The notes: generated by a model not told the origin, from the letters alone. Numbered from the stretch's first letter, positions 31,460 through 39,079 are shown. The stretch is 42,092 nucleotides of DNA from an uncultured Gammaproteobacteria bacterium (GCA_913058195.1 CAJXPP010000002.1:1-42092), one strand, 5' to 3'. Made by a program: numbers and translations.

Positions 31460-31834
31460 CTATTGGTTGGTTAACTTGCGTCCGACTCGAGTAATCGCGC
31501 CTCTAATTTGACCTAGTTTAGTTCCGATAAATCCCATCTCTATCTTAAGCTTTCTTGCCTTGATGCAGGATTCGCAACCGTACATATGCAACACTTCGTC
31601 ATAACCATAACCGCCATCATTATCACGATTTAATATCTTTACTGCTTCATACGCATGATTACCACAAGTGCCGTAAATAATATCTTCATTGCTTAGCTTG
31701 TCTTTACCGCTAAAAACTTCCTCGAATGCTTCGCTATATTTGTGATTAGATAACTCAGCGCCAATCTTGCGCTTTAAGTCGCTTTTTAAATCTGCGTATT
31801 TTGCGTGCTTAACAACAAGGCTCTCTATACTCAT
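31460..31834 (-). CDS. Hypothetical protein with CxxC
   Basis: Encodes 124 aa from the ATG at 31834 (AGGAGATAGT upstream); the in-frame ATG six codons earlier has no ribosome site. HMYGCESCIKARKLKIE has one CxxC, and a GTCGNH segment lies earlier, so a metal site is possible. The C-terminal 30 residues are basic. No family recognised. Confidence 0.6.
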   Translation of the reverse strand: MSIESLVVKHAKYADLKSDLKRKIGAELSNHKYSEAFEEVFSGKDKLSNEDIIYGTCGNHAYEAVKILNRDNDGGYGYDEVLHMYGCESCIKARKLKIEMGFIGTKLGQIRGAITRVGRKLTNQ

Positions 31835-31883
31835 ACTATCTCCTATTGCCATAAGGCTTTAAACGCTATGCGCTATGTGTTGG

Positions 31884-32096
31884 TTAAACTTCTGTAATGT
31901 CGAGTCGTAATAATATACGCTCAATTTCATCTACACTACCAAACTCCCATTTGACCTCGTTGCACTCTTCGTTATTCATGGCGTCAAAAATAAAGTACAA
32001 ATTAAATATTCCTGACTTTTCGCTAATTGACGGATATATCTGGGTTACTTTGTCCAAGTTTACAATTGAACCATTTTTGCTATTTCTAATTATCAT
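31884..32096 (-). CDS. Hypothetical 70-aa protein
   Basis: A small alpha/beta protein, acidic at the C terminus (VDEIERILLRLDITEV), with a GAGGGAATACG ribosome site. It has neighbours on both sides in the same direction. The spacer before it has an AGCAAC/GTTGCT inverted repeat and may be a remnant attC-like site. Function unknown. Confidence 0.6.
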   Translation of the reverse strand: MIIRNSKNGSIVNLDKVTQIYPSISEKSGIFNLYFIFDAMNNEECNEVKWEFGSVDEIERILLRLDITEV

Positions 32097-32157
32097 CGTA
32101 TTCCCTCTTGCTTGTTAAGTTGAGCAACCATTGCGCTGCAACAGTTGCTAGTGGGTG

Positions 32158-32538
32158 TTAGTGCTCTAAATACACGCCAGTAGCCAAGCACCCAAACCGT
32201 TGATCATTGTCGATTTCACTTGTTTTAATTATTCCGTGTTCATCGTTAGATATTGACCCTGCCATGAACTCATCAACCAAAAATGGGAGCAACCACAAAG
32301 GGATCAGTAATAAGTCGCTGCCCTCATCCCATTTATTAAATCCTAGTGTTTCGGCTTCGGCTACTGTTAGTTCGTTAGGGTTTATTTTAAAGAACCCGTC
32401 CATTGACTTGATCTTATCTGGGTAACCTCTAATTTCAGATAATGCGAAGCCATCTTCCCAGTTAATATACGTGTAAATTTCAGCCGCCTTACCTGCAACC
32501 ATGTCTTTTAATTTTACAGCTAGTTCAAAGTTGTTCAT
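32158..32538 (-). CDS. Hypothetical protein, first gene of the leftward operon
   Basis: Encodes 126 aa from the ATG at 32538 (GAGAGAATAAA upstream); the 40 extra codons in the ORF track would read through the promoter region. A hydrophobic stretch (LLLIPLWLLPFLVDEF) near 75-90 is more like a buried helix than a membrane span. No family recognised. As the first leftward gene it may act very early. Confidence 0.6.
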   Translation of the reverse strand: MNNFELAVKLKDMVAGKAAEIYTYINWEDGFALSEIRGYPDKIKSMDGFFKINPNELTVAEAETLGFNKWDEGSDLLLIPLWLLPFLVDEFMAGSISNDEHGIIKTSEIDNDQRFGCLATGVYLEH

Positions 32539-32598
32539 TTTATTCTCTCTATTGGTTAGTTGTATTTTGTAACTGAGACTAACTTTAATATACAAAAC

Positions 32599-32627
32599 TT
32601 GACATTGCAAATAAAATTTAATAATAT
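32599..32627 (+). promoter_or_regulatory. Strong sigma70 promoter for the Arc-like gene
   Basis: TTGACA (32599-32604), 17-base spacer, TAATAT (32622-32627). The best promoter in the window. It drives the Arc-like gene and possibly the region to the right, and faces away from the leftward operon. Confidence 0.78.
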
Positions 32628-32656
32628 TTGTTAAACAATAAACGAAAGGAAATATC

Positions 32657-32791
32657 ATGGCTAAAAAAGTTCAACCGTTAAACCTAGATGAAGAGGTTAT
32701 TAAGCTATTAAAGGCTGAGTCAGAGAATAATGACCGCTCAATGTCTGCAGAAGCTAACAGAATATTAAAAAACTGGTTGCGTAAAAAGTAA
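32657..32791 (+). CDS. Arc-like ribbon-helix-helix repressor
   Basis: Encodes 44 aa, so the ORF track missed it. Sequence KKVQPLNLDEEVIKLLKAES then DRSMSAEANRILKNWL matches the Arc/MetJ ribbon-helix-helix: an N-terminal strand (VQPLNL) for DNA contact and two helices, with SxxAEANRIL typical of Arc relatives (P22 Arc is 53 aa). AAAGGAAATATC precedes the ATG. It sits 30 bases after a strong promoter between divergent operons and so probably controls that switch. Confidence 0.82.
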   Translation: MAKKVQPLNLDEEVIKLLKAESENNDRSMSAEANRILKNWLRKK

Positions 32792-32843
32792 ATAAGTATT
32801 AATATTAATTTGTTGTTTGGCGTCGATTCCAAATAATAGATAA

Positions 32844-32912
32844 GGTTTAGTAGGTATTTCTGGGGTTATTAAGTTAACCCAATCGACCAGATGTACCCAC
32901 TAAGCCTTTTTT
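32844..32912 (+). terminator. Long structured terminator after the Arc-like gene
   Basis: GGTTTAGTAGGTA (32844-32856) pairs with TACCCACTAAGCC (32894-32906), with one mismatch and one G-T pair, followed by six Ts. Inside is a second stem (TCTG/CAGA and GGTTA/TAACC). The size is unusual for a simple terminator and the element could also be a short RNA. Confidence 0.65.
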
Positions 32913-33350
32913 ATTGCCTACGATTTCAACAACTCGATTATATCTTTATGCGTCACGGTTTCGACTGTCCCGGTTCGAGTGTAATTTAAAGTGTTAGAAT
33001 GTGCGCCCACAACACAACTGAGTTTTTAGTTAATTATAGGGGCTGGACTGCTAAACAGGCAGGAATGATTAACCGAGCTATTAACTGTTTAAAATAATGG
33101 CTTATGAGTTCTCTACGGAGATAGGTACAAGAATCAATTATGTGAGTCCTCGCCGGGCATTAATGGTTTAACTCATAGTAACCTGAGTGAATTATTTGTT
33201 TAATTCTCCTTTGGGTTTTCTATGAATTTTACTAAAGAAACTTGTACAGAATAAGTAATTAGTTAGATTAATACTCTACAGAGTTTATACAACTATTACA
33301 GTCTTACATAAATCCGAATACCGGTGTAAGGCTTACAATTTGGAGGTTAT
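32913..33350. other. Control region with motif clusters, two mini-ORFs and no large gene
   Basis: About 440 bases before the helicase operon. It holds imperfect direct repeats CGGTTTCGACTG and CGGTTCGAGTG (near 32956-32981), an ACTCGA...TCGAGT inverted repeat, ATGAGTT...AACTCAT, and two CTCTACnGAG palindromes (near 33110 and 33281). GTCTTAC...GTAAGGC lies just before the helicase operon leader. It may hold operators or an origin; neither is shown. Confidence 0.45.
32999..33097 (+). CDS. Possible 32-aa peptide
   Basis: Reads MCAHNTTEFLVNYRGWTAK and ends NRAINCLK. The GWTxKQA-like segment resembles C-terminal motifs of some phage proteins, but that is a weak impression. No strong ribosome site. 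Its stop overlaps the ATG of a second 24-aa frame (33097-33171) as TAATG. Confidence 0.35.
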   Translation: MCAHNTTEFLVNYRGWTAKQAGMINRAINCLK

Positions 33351-33590
33351 ATGTTGCCAAAGCATCACTATAGCGCAAAAGATAGCGCTACATTTAATGA
33401 TAGTGAGTGGATAGGTGGTCAGATAGATCAGTTGCCTATCTCTATGCAAAAGAAAGTGGCGGTTAAGTATAGTGATATATATTTAAAGCTAACTACTGAA
33501 GAAGATAAAAAAGCACGATACAGGGCCAATACATGGCTAAGAAAAACTGTTGATAAAAACAAAGTTACTAACAAGGTAGGGCTATTTTAA
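33351..33590 (+). CDS. Hypothetical protein, first gene of the helicase operon
   Basis: Encodes 79 aa, basic and helical (QKKVAVKYSDIYLKL, KARYRANTWLRKTV). GGAGG precedes the ATG. The stop overlaps the helicase start as TAATG, so the two are coupled. Possibly a helicase loader or accessory; no motif supports this. Confidence 0.7.
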   Translation: MLPKHHYSAKDSATFNDSEWIGGQIDQLPISMQKKVAVKYSDIYLKLTTEEDKKARYRANTWLRKTVDKNKVTNKVGLF

Positions 33591-35116
33591 TGTTATATGA
33601 ATTAAGACCACATCAGCAAACAGCTTTAAACGAATTAAGAATTTCTTTTAGCCAAGGTAAAAAGCGCCCTATGCTTTACGCTTCGGTTGGTTATGGTAAG
33701 ACGGTTGTAGCTGCTCACATTGTTACAGGCGTACTTGATAAAGGTAAAAAGGTTTTATTTGTTGCGCCTTATACTGCGTTAATAAATCAAACGGCACGTT
33801 CTTTTATGGACCAAGGCATACCACAGCCGGGAATAATGCAAGCCGATCACCCGTGGACCAACCCGGGCAAAAGATTACAAATTGCATCAGTGCAGACTTT
33901 GGCCAGAAGAACTATACCTGAGGTTGATTTGATTATAGTTGATGAGGCGCACCTGCAGTACTCAGTTATTTGCAAGTTAATGGATGAGACAGATATACCG
34001 GTAATAGGTTTAAGTGGTTCGCCTTTCTCGAAGGGGTTAGGTAAGTATTACGATAATTTAATACAAACTACTTCTATGCGTGAATTGATTGATCAAGGCT
34101 TTCTTTCTGACTATGTTGCGTACTCGCATGATAAGCCAAACTTAACCGGCATAAAAACCGTTGCCGGTGATTATCACGAAGGGCAATTAGGCGATCGTAT
34201 GAGCGATCCTAAGCTTGTTGGTTGTATTATTGATACATGGTTAAAGAATGGCGAGAACAGGCCTACAATTTGCTTCTGTGTAAACGTTGCTCATGCTGAA
34301 TTTATAGGGTCTGAATTTGAAAAGGTAAATATTACAAATGTAGTGATCACCGGTAAAACACCGATAGAGGAGAGAGAAATTTATTTCTCTCAATTCAAGA
34401 AAGGAAATATAAAAGTATTGGTTAATGTTGGAACGTTGGTGGCTGGGTTTGATTCAGATGTAAGGTGTATTATAGATGCAGCTCCGACTAAGTCAGATAT
34501 TAGACACGTACAAAAGCTTGGCAGAGGCTTGAGAACTGCAAAAGGCAAAGATCATTTAATTATATTAGATCATGCAGGCAATTTAGTTAACTTGGGTTTT
34601 CCTGATGATATAGGAATAGATAAACTTGATACTGGCAACAAACAGGAAGCTGCAGAGCGAAAAGAAAAGCAAGCCAAAGAGAAGAAAGAAAAAGAACCGA
34701 AGGAATGCGGAAAGTGTCACCACATGAAGAAGGCAGATGAGCACGAATGCTCAAAGTGCGGCTTTACTCCTAAGTTTATTGAAAACGTAGAGGTGGCTGA
34801 TGGTGAGTTAACATCAATTAAAACATCTAATAAATTCACTAAGGATGACAAACAGCGTATATGGTCAGAAATAAAAGGCTATCAACGAGAGCGCACATTA
34901 TCCGGGAAAAACCTAACTGATGGTTGGTGCTCGCATTTGTATAAAGATATGGTTGGAGTATGGCCAAGAGGACTAAGAGACGCTGCAGCTCAACCAGGCG
35001 AACAAGTGAGAGGGTTTATAAAACACAAGGCTATTGCATGGGCCAAGAGTAAAAATAAAATGAAAGACAGAGCTAAACATTCTGAATGGCTCGAAAGAAG
35101 ACAAAATATAGCTTGA
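33590..35116 (+). CDS. SF2 DEAH-type DNA helicase with zinc-ribbon C terminus
   Basis: Encodes 508 aa. Motif I SVGYGKT (32-38), motif II DEAH (118-121), motif III GLSGSP, and a helicase C domain with VLVNVGTLVAGFD and QKLGRGLR (motifs V and VI). A CGKCHHMKK...CSKCGF zinc ribbon follows near 370, then a basic C-terminal part. Such enzymes open DNA in phage replication or recombination. Together with the primase next door it forms the replication core. Confidence 0.88.
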   Translation: MLYELRPHQQTALNELRISFSQGKKRPMLYASVGYGKTVVAAHIVTGVLDKGKKVLFVAPYTALINQTARSFMDQGIPQPGIMQADHPWTNPGKRLQIASVQTLARRTIPEVDLIIVDEAHLQYSVICKLMDETDIPVIGLSGSPFSKGLGKYYDNLIQTTSMRELIDQGFLSDYVAYSHDKPNLTGIKTVAGDYHEGQLGDRMSDPKLVGCIIDTWLKNGENRPTICFCVNVAHAEFIGSEFEKVNITNVVITGKTPIEEREIYFSQFKKGNIKVLVNVGTLVAGFDSDVRCIIDAAPTKSDIRHVQKLGRGLRTAKGKDHLIILDHAGNLVNLGFPDDIGIDKLDTGNKQEAAERKEKQAKEKKEKEPKECGKCHHMKKADEHECSKCGFTPKFIENVEVADGELTSIKTSNKFTKDDKQRIWSEIKGYQRERTLSGKNLTDGWCSHLYKDMVGVWPRGLRDAAAQPGEQVRGFIKHKAIAWAKSKNKMKDRAKHSEWLERRQNIA

Positions 35117-35170
35117 TTAAATAACCATTATTAATTATTATTAAAGCATAAGTTAATAACGGTGGTAAAC

Positions 35171-36097
35171 ATGAAAACTTCGGACGCAGCAAAAGGCCAA
35201 TGGGATTTGATTTATAAATCCTTTGGTCTGCAGATAATACCTAACAAGCATCAAGCTTGCCCTATCTGCGATAGAAAAGGATCATCAGGCATACGAATAC
35301 ACGATAAGACCGGCAATGGTGATTACATTTGTGTATGTAGTAGCGGGAACGGACTTTCTTTATTGATGGAAGTTACCGGGTTGCCTTTTGCGGATGTAGC
35401 AAAGCAAGTTGATGAAATCATAGGTAATCAGCCAGATAGAAACAATTTAAAACCTAAGTTAACCGGTGTTCAGAAAAAAATAGCTAGCACATCAAAGCCG
35501 ATTAACGGCACTTGGTCAGAGTATTACTTGAAAGAGAGAGGTATTATAAACTTGCCTACTATGTCAGTACATCACTGTGACTCAGTGCCATATTTTAACG
35601 AAGACGGCCAAAAGGTCGGTAACTATGAGGCTATGGTGGCCACTGTTACAGATGCACAAACACTTGAAATACTGCAGCAGCATATAACGTACCTAGAAGG
35701 AAGTAAGAAAATTTACCGTAAAGTAAGAAATATTACTGATGTAGATTATAAGATCCCTGTAGTTAGGCTTATGGATGCAGAGAAAACACTTGGCATAGCT
35801 GAAGGAATTGAAACAGCTTTAAGCGCCCACGATAAATATGACATTCCTTGCTGGTCCACAATAAACAGCGGGTTCTTAAAAAGATTTAGAGCGCCTAACG
35901 GTGTTACAAAGTTATTTATATTTGCTGATAATGACAAGAGCTTAACCGGTCATGCTGCAGCGTTTGAATGTGCAAGAGCTAATTTAAACGCTAAAAACGA
36001 TGTTACTGATGTTGTTGTAGCTTGGCCAGATGAGCTGGGAGATTTTAACGATCTAGATGATAAAGAAAATATATGTATGTGGGAAAGCTCGAAGTAA
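35171..36097 (+). CDS. DNA primase with zinc-binding and Toprim domains
   Basis: Encodes 308 aa from the ATG at 35171 (GGTGG upstream) in preference to a GTG three codons earlier. ACPICDRKG...IRIHDK...YICVCSSGNGLSLLMEV (about 30-70) is the primase zinc-binding domain. GIAEGIETALSAH (about 214-226) and LFIFADNDKS (about 250-260) are Toprim motifs with Glu and Asp metal ligands. It would make RNA primers for a host polymerase. Directly follows the helicase gene. Confidence 0.88.
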   Translation: MKTSDAAKGQWDLIYKSFGLQIIPNKHQACPICDRKGSSGIRIHDKTGNGDYICVCSSGNGLSLLMEVTGLPFADVAKQVDEIIGNQPDRNNLKPKLTGVQKKIASTSKPINGTWSEYYLKERGIINLPTMSVHHCDSVPYFNEDGQKVGNYEAMVATVTDAQTLEILQQHITYLEGSKKIYRKVRNITDVDYKIPVVRLMDAEKTLGIAEGIETALSAHDKYDIPCWSTINSGFLKRFRAPNGVTKLFIFADNDKSLTGHAAAFECARANLNAKNDVTDVVVAWPDELGDFNDLDDKENICMWESSK

Positions 36098-36114
36098 TTA
36101 ATTTAAAACAAACC

Positions 36115-36140
36115 AAATAAACAAAGAGGGTATAAGATGA
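36115..36140 (+). repeat. Repeated leader, copy 1
   Basis: AAATAAACAAAGAGGGTATAAGATG before the C5 methyltransferase recurs with one change before the gene at 37068. It holds the ribosome site (AGAGGG) and start codon. Confidence 0.75.
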
Positions 36141-37051
36141 AAGTATTAAGTCTGTTCAACGGAATGTCATGCGGAATGATGGCGCTAGAAAGTTTAAATA
36201 TTCCAGTAACGAAATATTACAGCAGTGAAATTGATAAATATGCCAACCAGGCAGCACAAGCATTATTTCCTGACACTATTCAGCTAGGTGATGTTACTAA
36301 CTGGCGCGAGTGGGATATTGATTGGGCTAGTATTGATTTAGTTACTGGTGGCTTTCCTTGTCAAGCTTGGTCGATGGCTGGTAAGCAGTTAGGTGATAAA
36401 GATGAGCGCGGAATGCTATTCTGGACGATGCTGGATATTATGAAGCACGTTAAATATCACAATCCGAAAGCTGATTTTTTAATTGAAAACGTGAAGATGA
36501 AAAAAGAGTTTGAGGAATATATTACAACTCACACTGAAAACGCTTTAGGTCATGTTCATAAAATACTGATTAATAGCGCCCTGGTATCTGCTCAGAATCG
36601 CAATAGATATTACTGGACTAGCTTCGAGGTTGAGCAACCAGAAGATAAAGGTATTTTGCTTAAAGATATAATTGAACCTACTGTTAGTGAAAAATACGCC
36701 CTGTCTCATAGAATGATAACTGGATTCTTCAATAAAAAAGGTGATTTCGGTAAAAGATTTAAGCCACTAAGCATAAGCACATCGAAAAAAGCAAACACTC
36801 TGACGGCTAGATATTTCAAGCTTGCAATAACTGATAACTACATAATCACAGGGGTTACGGATAGTAACGGTTATGGGGTTAATGTTAGAAAACTAACCCC
36901 ACGCGAGTGCATGAGACTTCAAACAGTGCCAGAGCATCATATTGATACACTATTAAGCGCTGGAATTAGTAACACGCAGCTTTATAAAATGACCGGTAAC
37001 GGTTGGACGGTTGATGTCATAGCTCACATATTGAAAGCTAAATTCAAATAA
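36137..37051 (+). CDS. DNA cytosine-C5 methyltransferase
   Basis: Encodes 304 aa. Motif I LSLFNGMSCG (SAM binding), motif IV GFPCQAWS with catalytic Cys75, motif VI ENV (117-119), motif VIII QNRNRYYW (about 153-160), and a C-terminal RKLTPRECMRLQ...GNGWTVDVIAHIL for motifs IX-X. The target recognition region is short. It methylates cytosine in a specific site, probably protecting phage DNA. The AAACAAAGAGGGTATAAG leader is reused before the next gene. Confidence 0.9.
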   Translation: MKVLSLFNGMSCGMMALESLNIPVTKYYSSEIDKYANQAAQALFPDTIQLGDVTNWREWDIDWASIDLVTGGFPCQAWSMAGKQLGDKDERGMLFWTMLDIMKHVKYHNPKADFLIENVKMKKEFEEYITTHTENALGHVHKILINSALVSAQNRNRYYWTSFEVEQPEDKGILLKDIIEPTVSEKYALSHRMITGFFNKKGDFGKRFKPLSISTSKKANTLTARYFKLAITDNYIITGVTDSNGYGVNVRKLTPRECMRLQTVPEHHIDTLLSAGISNTQLYKMTGNGWTVDVIAHILKAKFK

Positions 37052-37070
37052 ACAAAGAGAGTATAAGATG
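37047..37070 (+). repeat. Repeated leader, copy 2
   Basis: AAATAAACAAAGAGAGTATAAG ATG, one base different from copy 1. Suggests duplication of the expression signal with gene insertion. Confidence 0.75.
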
Positions 37071-37232
37071 AAGAAAGAGAAATTGTGTTTTGATTGCAGA
37101 AAGTCAAAAGGCTATATCGGTCGAGACAATGGTGCACATACAGCACAAAGAACAGAGTGCGAGTGTTGCGGCAAAATTAAATCAATATTACCAGCGCGCC
37201 ACTGGGTAAAAGCTAAACAACCCATTACATAA
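37068..37232 (+). CDS. 54-aa zinc-finger-like protein
   Basis: Missed by the ORF track. LCFDCRKSKG near the start and ECECCGKIK in the middle give two CxxC-like pairs, a probable single zinc site. It shares its leader with the C5 methyltransferase gene. Function unknown; small zinc proteins are frequent beside phage replication genes. Confidence 0.65.
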   Translation: MKKEKLCFDCRKSKGYIGRDNGAHTAQRTECECCGKIKSILPARHWVKAKQPIT

Positions 37233-37244
37233 AAGGGAAGAGAG

Positions 37245-37436
37245 ATGAGCAACCCAACACTAACACCTGATGAGTGGTGTATGATAAAACAAATGCTAAC
37301 CAGGAAGAAGAAAGGCAGTAATCCAGAAAAGAACCGCGCTATAAACGATAAAAGATTAGCGTTAAAAAACAAGATAGACACGCAGCTAAATGATGATGGT
37401 CATGATAGCGTAGTAATTGAAGAGTTAGTTAAATAG
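37245..37436 (+). CDS. Hypothetical 63-aa basic protein
   Basis: GGGAAGAGAG precedes the ATG. Begins SNPTLTPDEWCMIKQML and continues with a Lys/Arg-rich stretch (RKKKGSNPEK). Helical and soluble. No family recognised. Confidence 0.65.
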   Translation: MSNPTLTPDEWCMIKQMLTRKKKGSNPEKNRAINDKRLALKNKIDTQLNDDGHDSVVIEELVK

Positions 37437-37444
37437 AGGTTGAT

Positions 37445-37654
37445 ATGAAAACTAAGTTAAAAAATAGGCTAAAAAACTGGCGTTGGTGGGTTATTGTTAT
37501 CCCATTCTCAATTATCATACTTTTAATTTCATTAGTGCAATGCGTTTCTATTGTTTTTAGTTTCTTGGCTAATATTACAAATATTATAGATATGACAAGC
37601 CCTAAGATATTTAAAAAGGCGGTTAAATGGGTTAATGGTAACAATAGAGGTTAA
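37445..37654 (+). CDS. 69-aa membrane protein
   Basis: A basic N terminus (KTKLKNRLKNW) is followed by a long hydrophobic run (WWVIVIPFSIIILLISLV and on to about 45), enough for one or two membrane helices, then a short basic tail. AGAGGTTGAT precedes the ATG. Last gene of the rightward early operon. Function unknown. Confidence 0.6.
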   Translation: MKTKLKNRLKNWRWWVIVIPFSIIILLISLVQCVSIVFSFLANITNIIDMTSPKIFKKAVKWVNGNNRG

Positions 37655-37738
37655 TAGCGACAGGCTATCAATTAAAGAATTAAGCTAGTATACTAAGAGC
37701 ATAAACAATGTAATCCGTTGCTTATACTCTCTCCCCTA

Positions 37739-37764
37739 AAGCCTCAAGTTAACCCTTGGGGCTT
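37739..37764 (+). terminator. Terminator after the early operon
   Basis: AAGCCTCAAG-TTAACC-CTTGGGGCTT, a 10-bp stem with one G-T pair, followed by a T-rich tail. An imperfect 13-bp hairpin (AGAGCATAAACAA/TTGCTTATACTCT) lies just before it. The stop of the 56-aa minus-strand gene lies in the loop, so it probably serves both strands. Confidence 0.7.
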
Positions 37765-37919
37765 CTTCCTTTTGCGACAAGCTTAAATATAATTGCATCA
37801 ACAATATAAACAACCTCACTAACATAGCCTGAGACAACAACGTCTTTCATCGTCACATCATGCTTAGGAACCCAAGGCTTTAACTTGTTTTGATACTCTG
37901 ATATTTCTCTGTTAGTCAT
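37749..37919 (-). CDS. 56-aa hypothetical protein
   Basis: Missed by the ORF track. Begins MTNREISEYQNKLKPW, has a hydrophobic middle (VSEVVYIVDAIIF) and a basic end. GTGGGGAAAAT precedes the ATG. Its ribosome site directly follows a minus-strand terminator. The stop TAA lies in the loop of the opposite-facing terminator. Confidence 0.55.
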   Translation of the reverse strand: MTNREISEYQNKLKPWVPKHDVTMKDVVVSGYVSEVVYIVDAIIFKLVAKGRSPKG

Positions 37920-37930
37920 ATTTTCCCCAC

Positions 37931-37955
37931 AAAAAAGGCCGCAATAGCAGCCTTT
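37931..37955 (-). terminator. Minus-strand terminator
   Basis: Read on the minus strand: AAAGGCTGC-TATT-GCGGCCTTT with following Ts, a 9-bp stem with one G-T pair. It ends the leftward group 38004-39020. Confidence 0.78.
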
Positions 37956-38003
37956 AGTTAATCATTTAATTCTGGTATGAATGACAATAGCCATTCGATG
38001 ACG

Positions 38004-38348
38004 TTATCTTTCATTATGAGCCTCTATTATTGCCAAACATATTGCTTTGTTAATGTCATCATCTATTGATATTACGGCTTTGTGAGTTCGGTTTGTGTAA
38101 TCACTTAATATGTATGCGGTATCGGTATAAGTATCAACACCCACTTCATACTTAACCATTAGCCGAAAACATAAAGCATCATCAGTTAAAGGGTTGTAAG
38201 ACGAACTACCAAGACTCATACCTACATCTTTAAATGGTACTTTAGGCCAAACACCAACAGGCGTCACACTAGTTAGTGATCCAACCCTAAATTCAAACCC
38301 TTCAATCTCTGCTATACGCTTACATATTTCTAAATCAGTTAATTCCAT
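38004..38348 (-). CDS. Phage ABA-sandwich-type small protein
   Basis: Encodes 114 aa. The N-terminal ELTDLEICKRIAEIEG, the YNPLTDDALCFRLM middle and the NKAICLAIIEAH end form a pattern frequent in small phage accessory proteins, which I associate with the ABA sandwich domain. Function is not established. Fourth gene of a leftward operon driven by the HTH promoter region. Confidence 0.6.
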   Translation of the reverse strand: MELTDLEICKRIAEIEGFEFRVGSLTSVTPVGVWPKVPFKDVGMSLGSSSYNPLTDDALCFRLMVKYEVGVDTYTDTAYILSDYTNRTHKAVISIDDDINKAICLAIIEAHNER

Positions 38349-38350
38349 CT

Positions 38351-38611
38351 TTAAAATTCCTCCAATAAACTATAAAAATAGTCTTTCTCTGTTTGAGTCT
38401 CAAGCGCTTTAATCTCTAACTTATCCGCTATAGCTTCACGCTTTTGTCTAGCTTCACCATGTGATGAGCTTAAACCGCTATTTGATTGCGTTAAATCGCT
38501 GGTGTTGCTCTTTCTATCACTCTCAGCTTTTAGTTTATCAATATGTCCACTAGGGATGTGACGATTAAAGGTTGATAGTGATTCTTCTTTGTTCATGTCT
38601 AATATGCTCAT
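38351..38611 (-). CDS. Hypothetical 86-aa protein
   Basis: Start taken at the ATG at 38611 (GGAGATAAACAA upstream), which overlaps the previous stop as ATGA; the track start at 38629 lies inside that gene. Hydrophilic, Ser/Asp-rich in the middle and helical at both ends. No family recognised. Confidence 0.6.
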   Translation of the reverse strand: MSILDMNKEESLSTFNRHIPSGHIDKLKAESDRKSNTSDLTQSNSGLSSSHGEARQKREAIADKLEIKALETQTEKDYFYSLLEEF

Positions 38612-38808
38612 TTGTTTATCTCCATACATTCAATAACAGTATTAAGTTTAGATTGGATAGTGTGAACTTGCTTACACAGTAAAGTTTTTTCATCTAGGCG
38701 CTTATTAAGTGCTTCAATTTCTTTCTTTGCCACCTCTATATCATAAGCATTCCACCAAGTAATAAGTGTCGATGCGAACAAAAACCCTACAAGTATTGAT
38801 TTAAGCAT
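38608..38808 (-). CDS. 66-aa membrane-anchored coiled-coil protein
   Basis: SILVGFLFASTLITWW at the N terminus is a signal-anchor helix and the rest is a charged coiled coil (EVAKKEIEALNKRLDEK). This looks like a very small Rz-type protein, but it is with early regulators, not the lysis genes, and no Rz1 partner is seen. Its start overlaps the HTH gene stop as TAATG. Confidence 0.6.
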   Translation of the reverse strand: MLKSILVGFLFASTLITWWNAYDIEVAKKEIEALNKRLDEKTLLCKQVHTIQSKLNTVIECMEINK

Positions 38809-39020
38809 TACCCCTCTCCTTTATCTACAAATTTGATTTTGAGTCCGAGAACGTCAGCAACATGTGCTACATCACTAAGCTTAGCTGATACACTTCCACC
38901 ATAAACGCGAGACACGCGCTCATAGCTTAAGCCACACTCCTTAGTTAATGCCATTACGCCATCGATACCGCTTTTTACTGCCGCTGTTCTAATAATCTTT
39001 TTAAGTTCTGCGTTTTCCAT
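38808..39020 (-). CDS. Small Cro/XRE-like HTH regulator
   Basis: Encodes 70 aa. GVMALTKECGLSYERVSRVYGG (about 21-42) is a helix-turn-helix of the Cro type, followed by VAHVADVLGLKIKF, common in addiction-module and Cro-like proteins. It is divergent from 39189 across a promoter region, so it probably represses one or both promoters there. No CI-like partner is seen. Confidence 0.72.
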   Translation of the reverse strand: MENAELKKIIRTAAVKSGIDGVMALTKECGLSYERVSRVYGGSVSAKLSDVAHVADVLGLKIKFVDKGEG

Positions 39021-39050
39021 TTTATTTCCTATTATGTTATTGATGCGTTA

Positions 39051-39079
39051 AATTTACTACTATATAAGTGTATTGTCAA
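39051..39079 (-). promoter_or_regulatory. Leftward promoter for the HTH operon
   Basis: On the minus strand TTGACA (39079-39074), a 17-base spacer, then TAAATT (39056-39051). The -35 is perfect and the -10 fair. Confidence 0.6.

Noticed and set aside
31853-31883. Possible attC-like spacer between the 70-aa and 124-aa minus-strand genes
   Set aside because: Begins GTTTAAC but is only about 30-40 bases and lacks a clear paired L stem or GTTATGT end.
32097-32157. Possible attC-like spacer between the 126-aa and 70-aa genes
   Set aside because: It has an AGCAAC/GTTGCT repeat and a stop in CACTAAC, but no GTT-type end core, so it is at most a degenerate copy.
32930-33000. GGTTCGAG near 32970 as a tRNA T arm or an attP core
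   Set aside because: The flanks do not pair as a T stem, no anticodon arm is present at the right distance, and no integrase is seen.
37958-38014. 18-aa minus-strand ORF overlapping the stop of 38004-38348
   Set aside because: Very short, ends at the terminator stem, and has no independent support.
38608-38808. Rz-type spanin
   Set aside because: It has the N-terminal anchor and coiled coil but lies among early regulatory genes, is very short, and no overlapping Rz1-like lipoprotein is found.
38808-39020. HTH gene as evidence of a CI/Cro lysogeny switch
   Set aside because: Only one small HTH protein, no CI-length repressor and no integrase in the window; lifestyle cannot be assigned.
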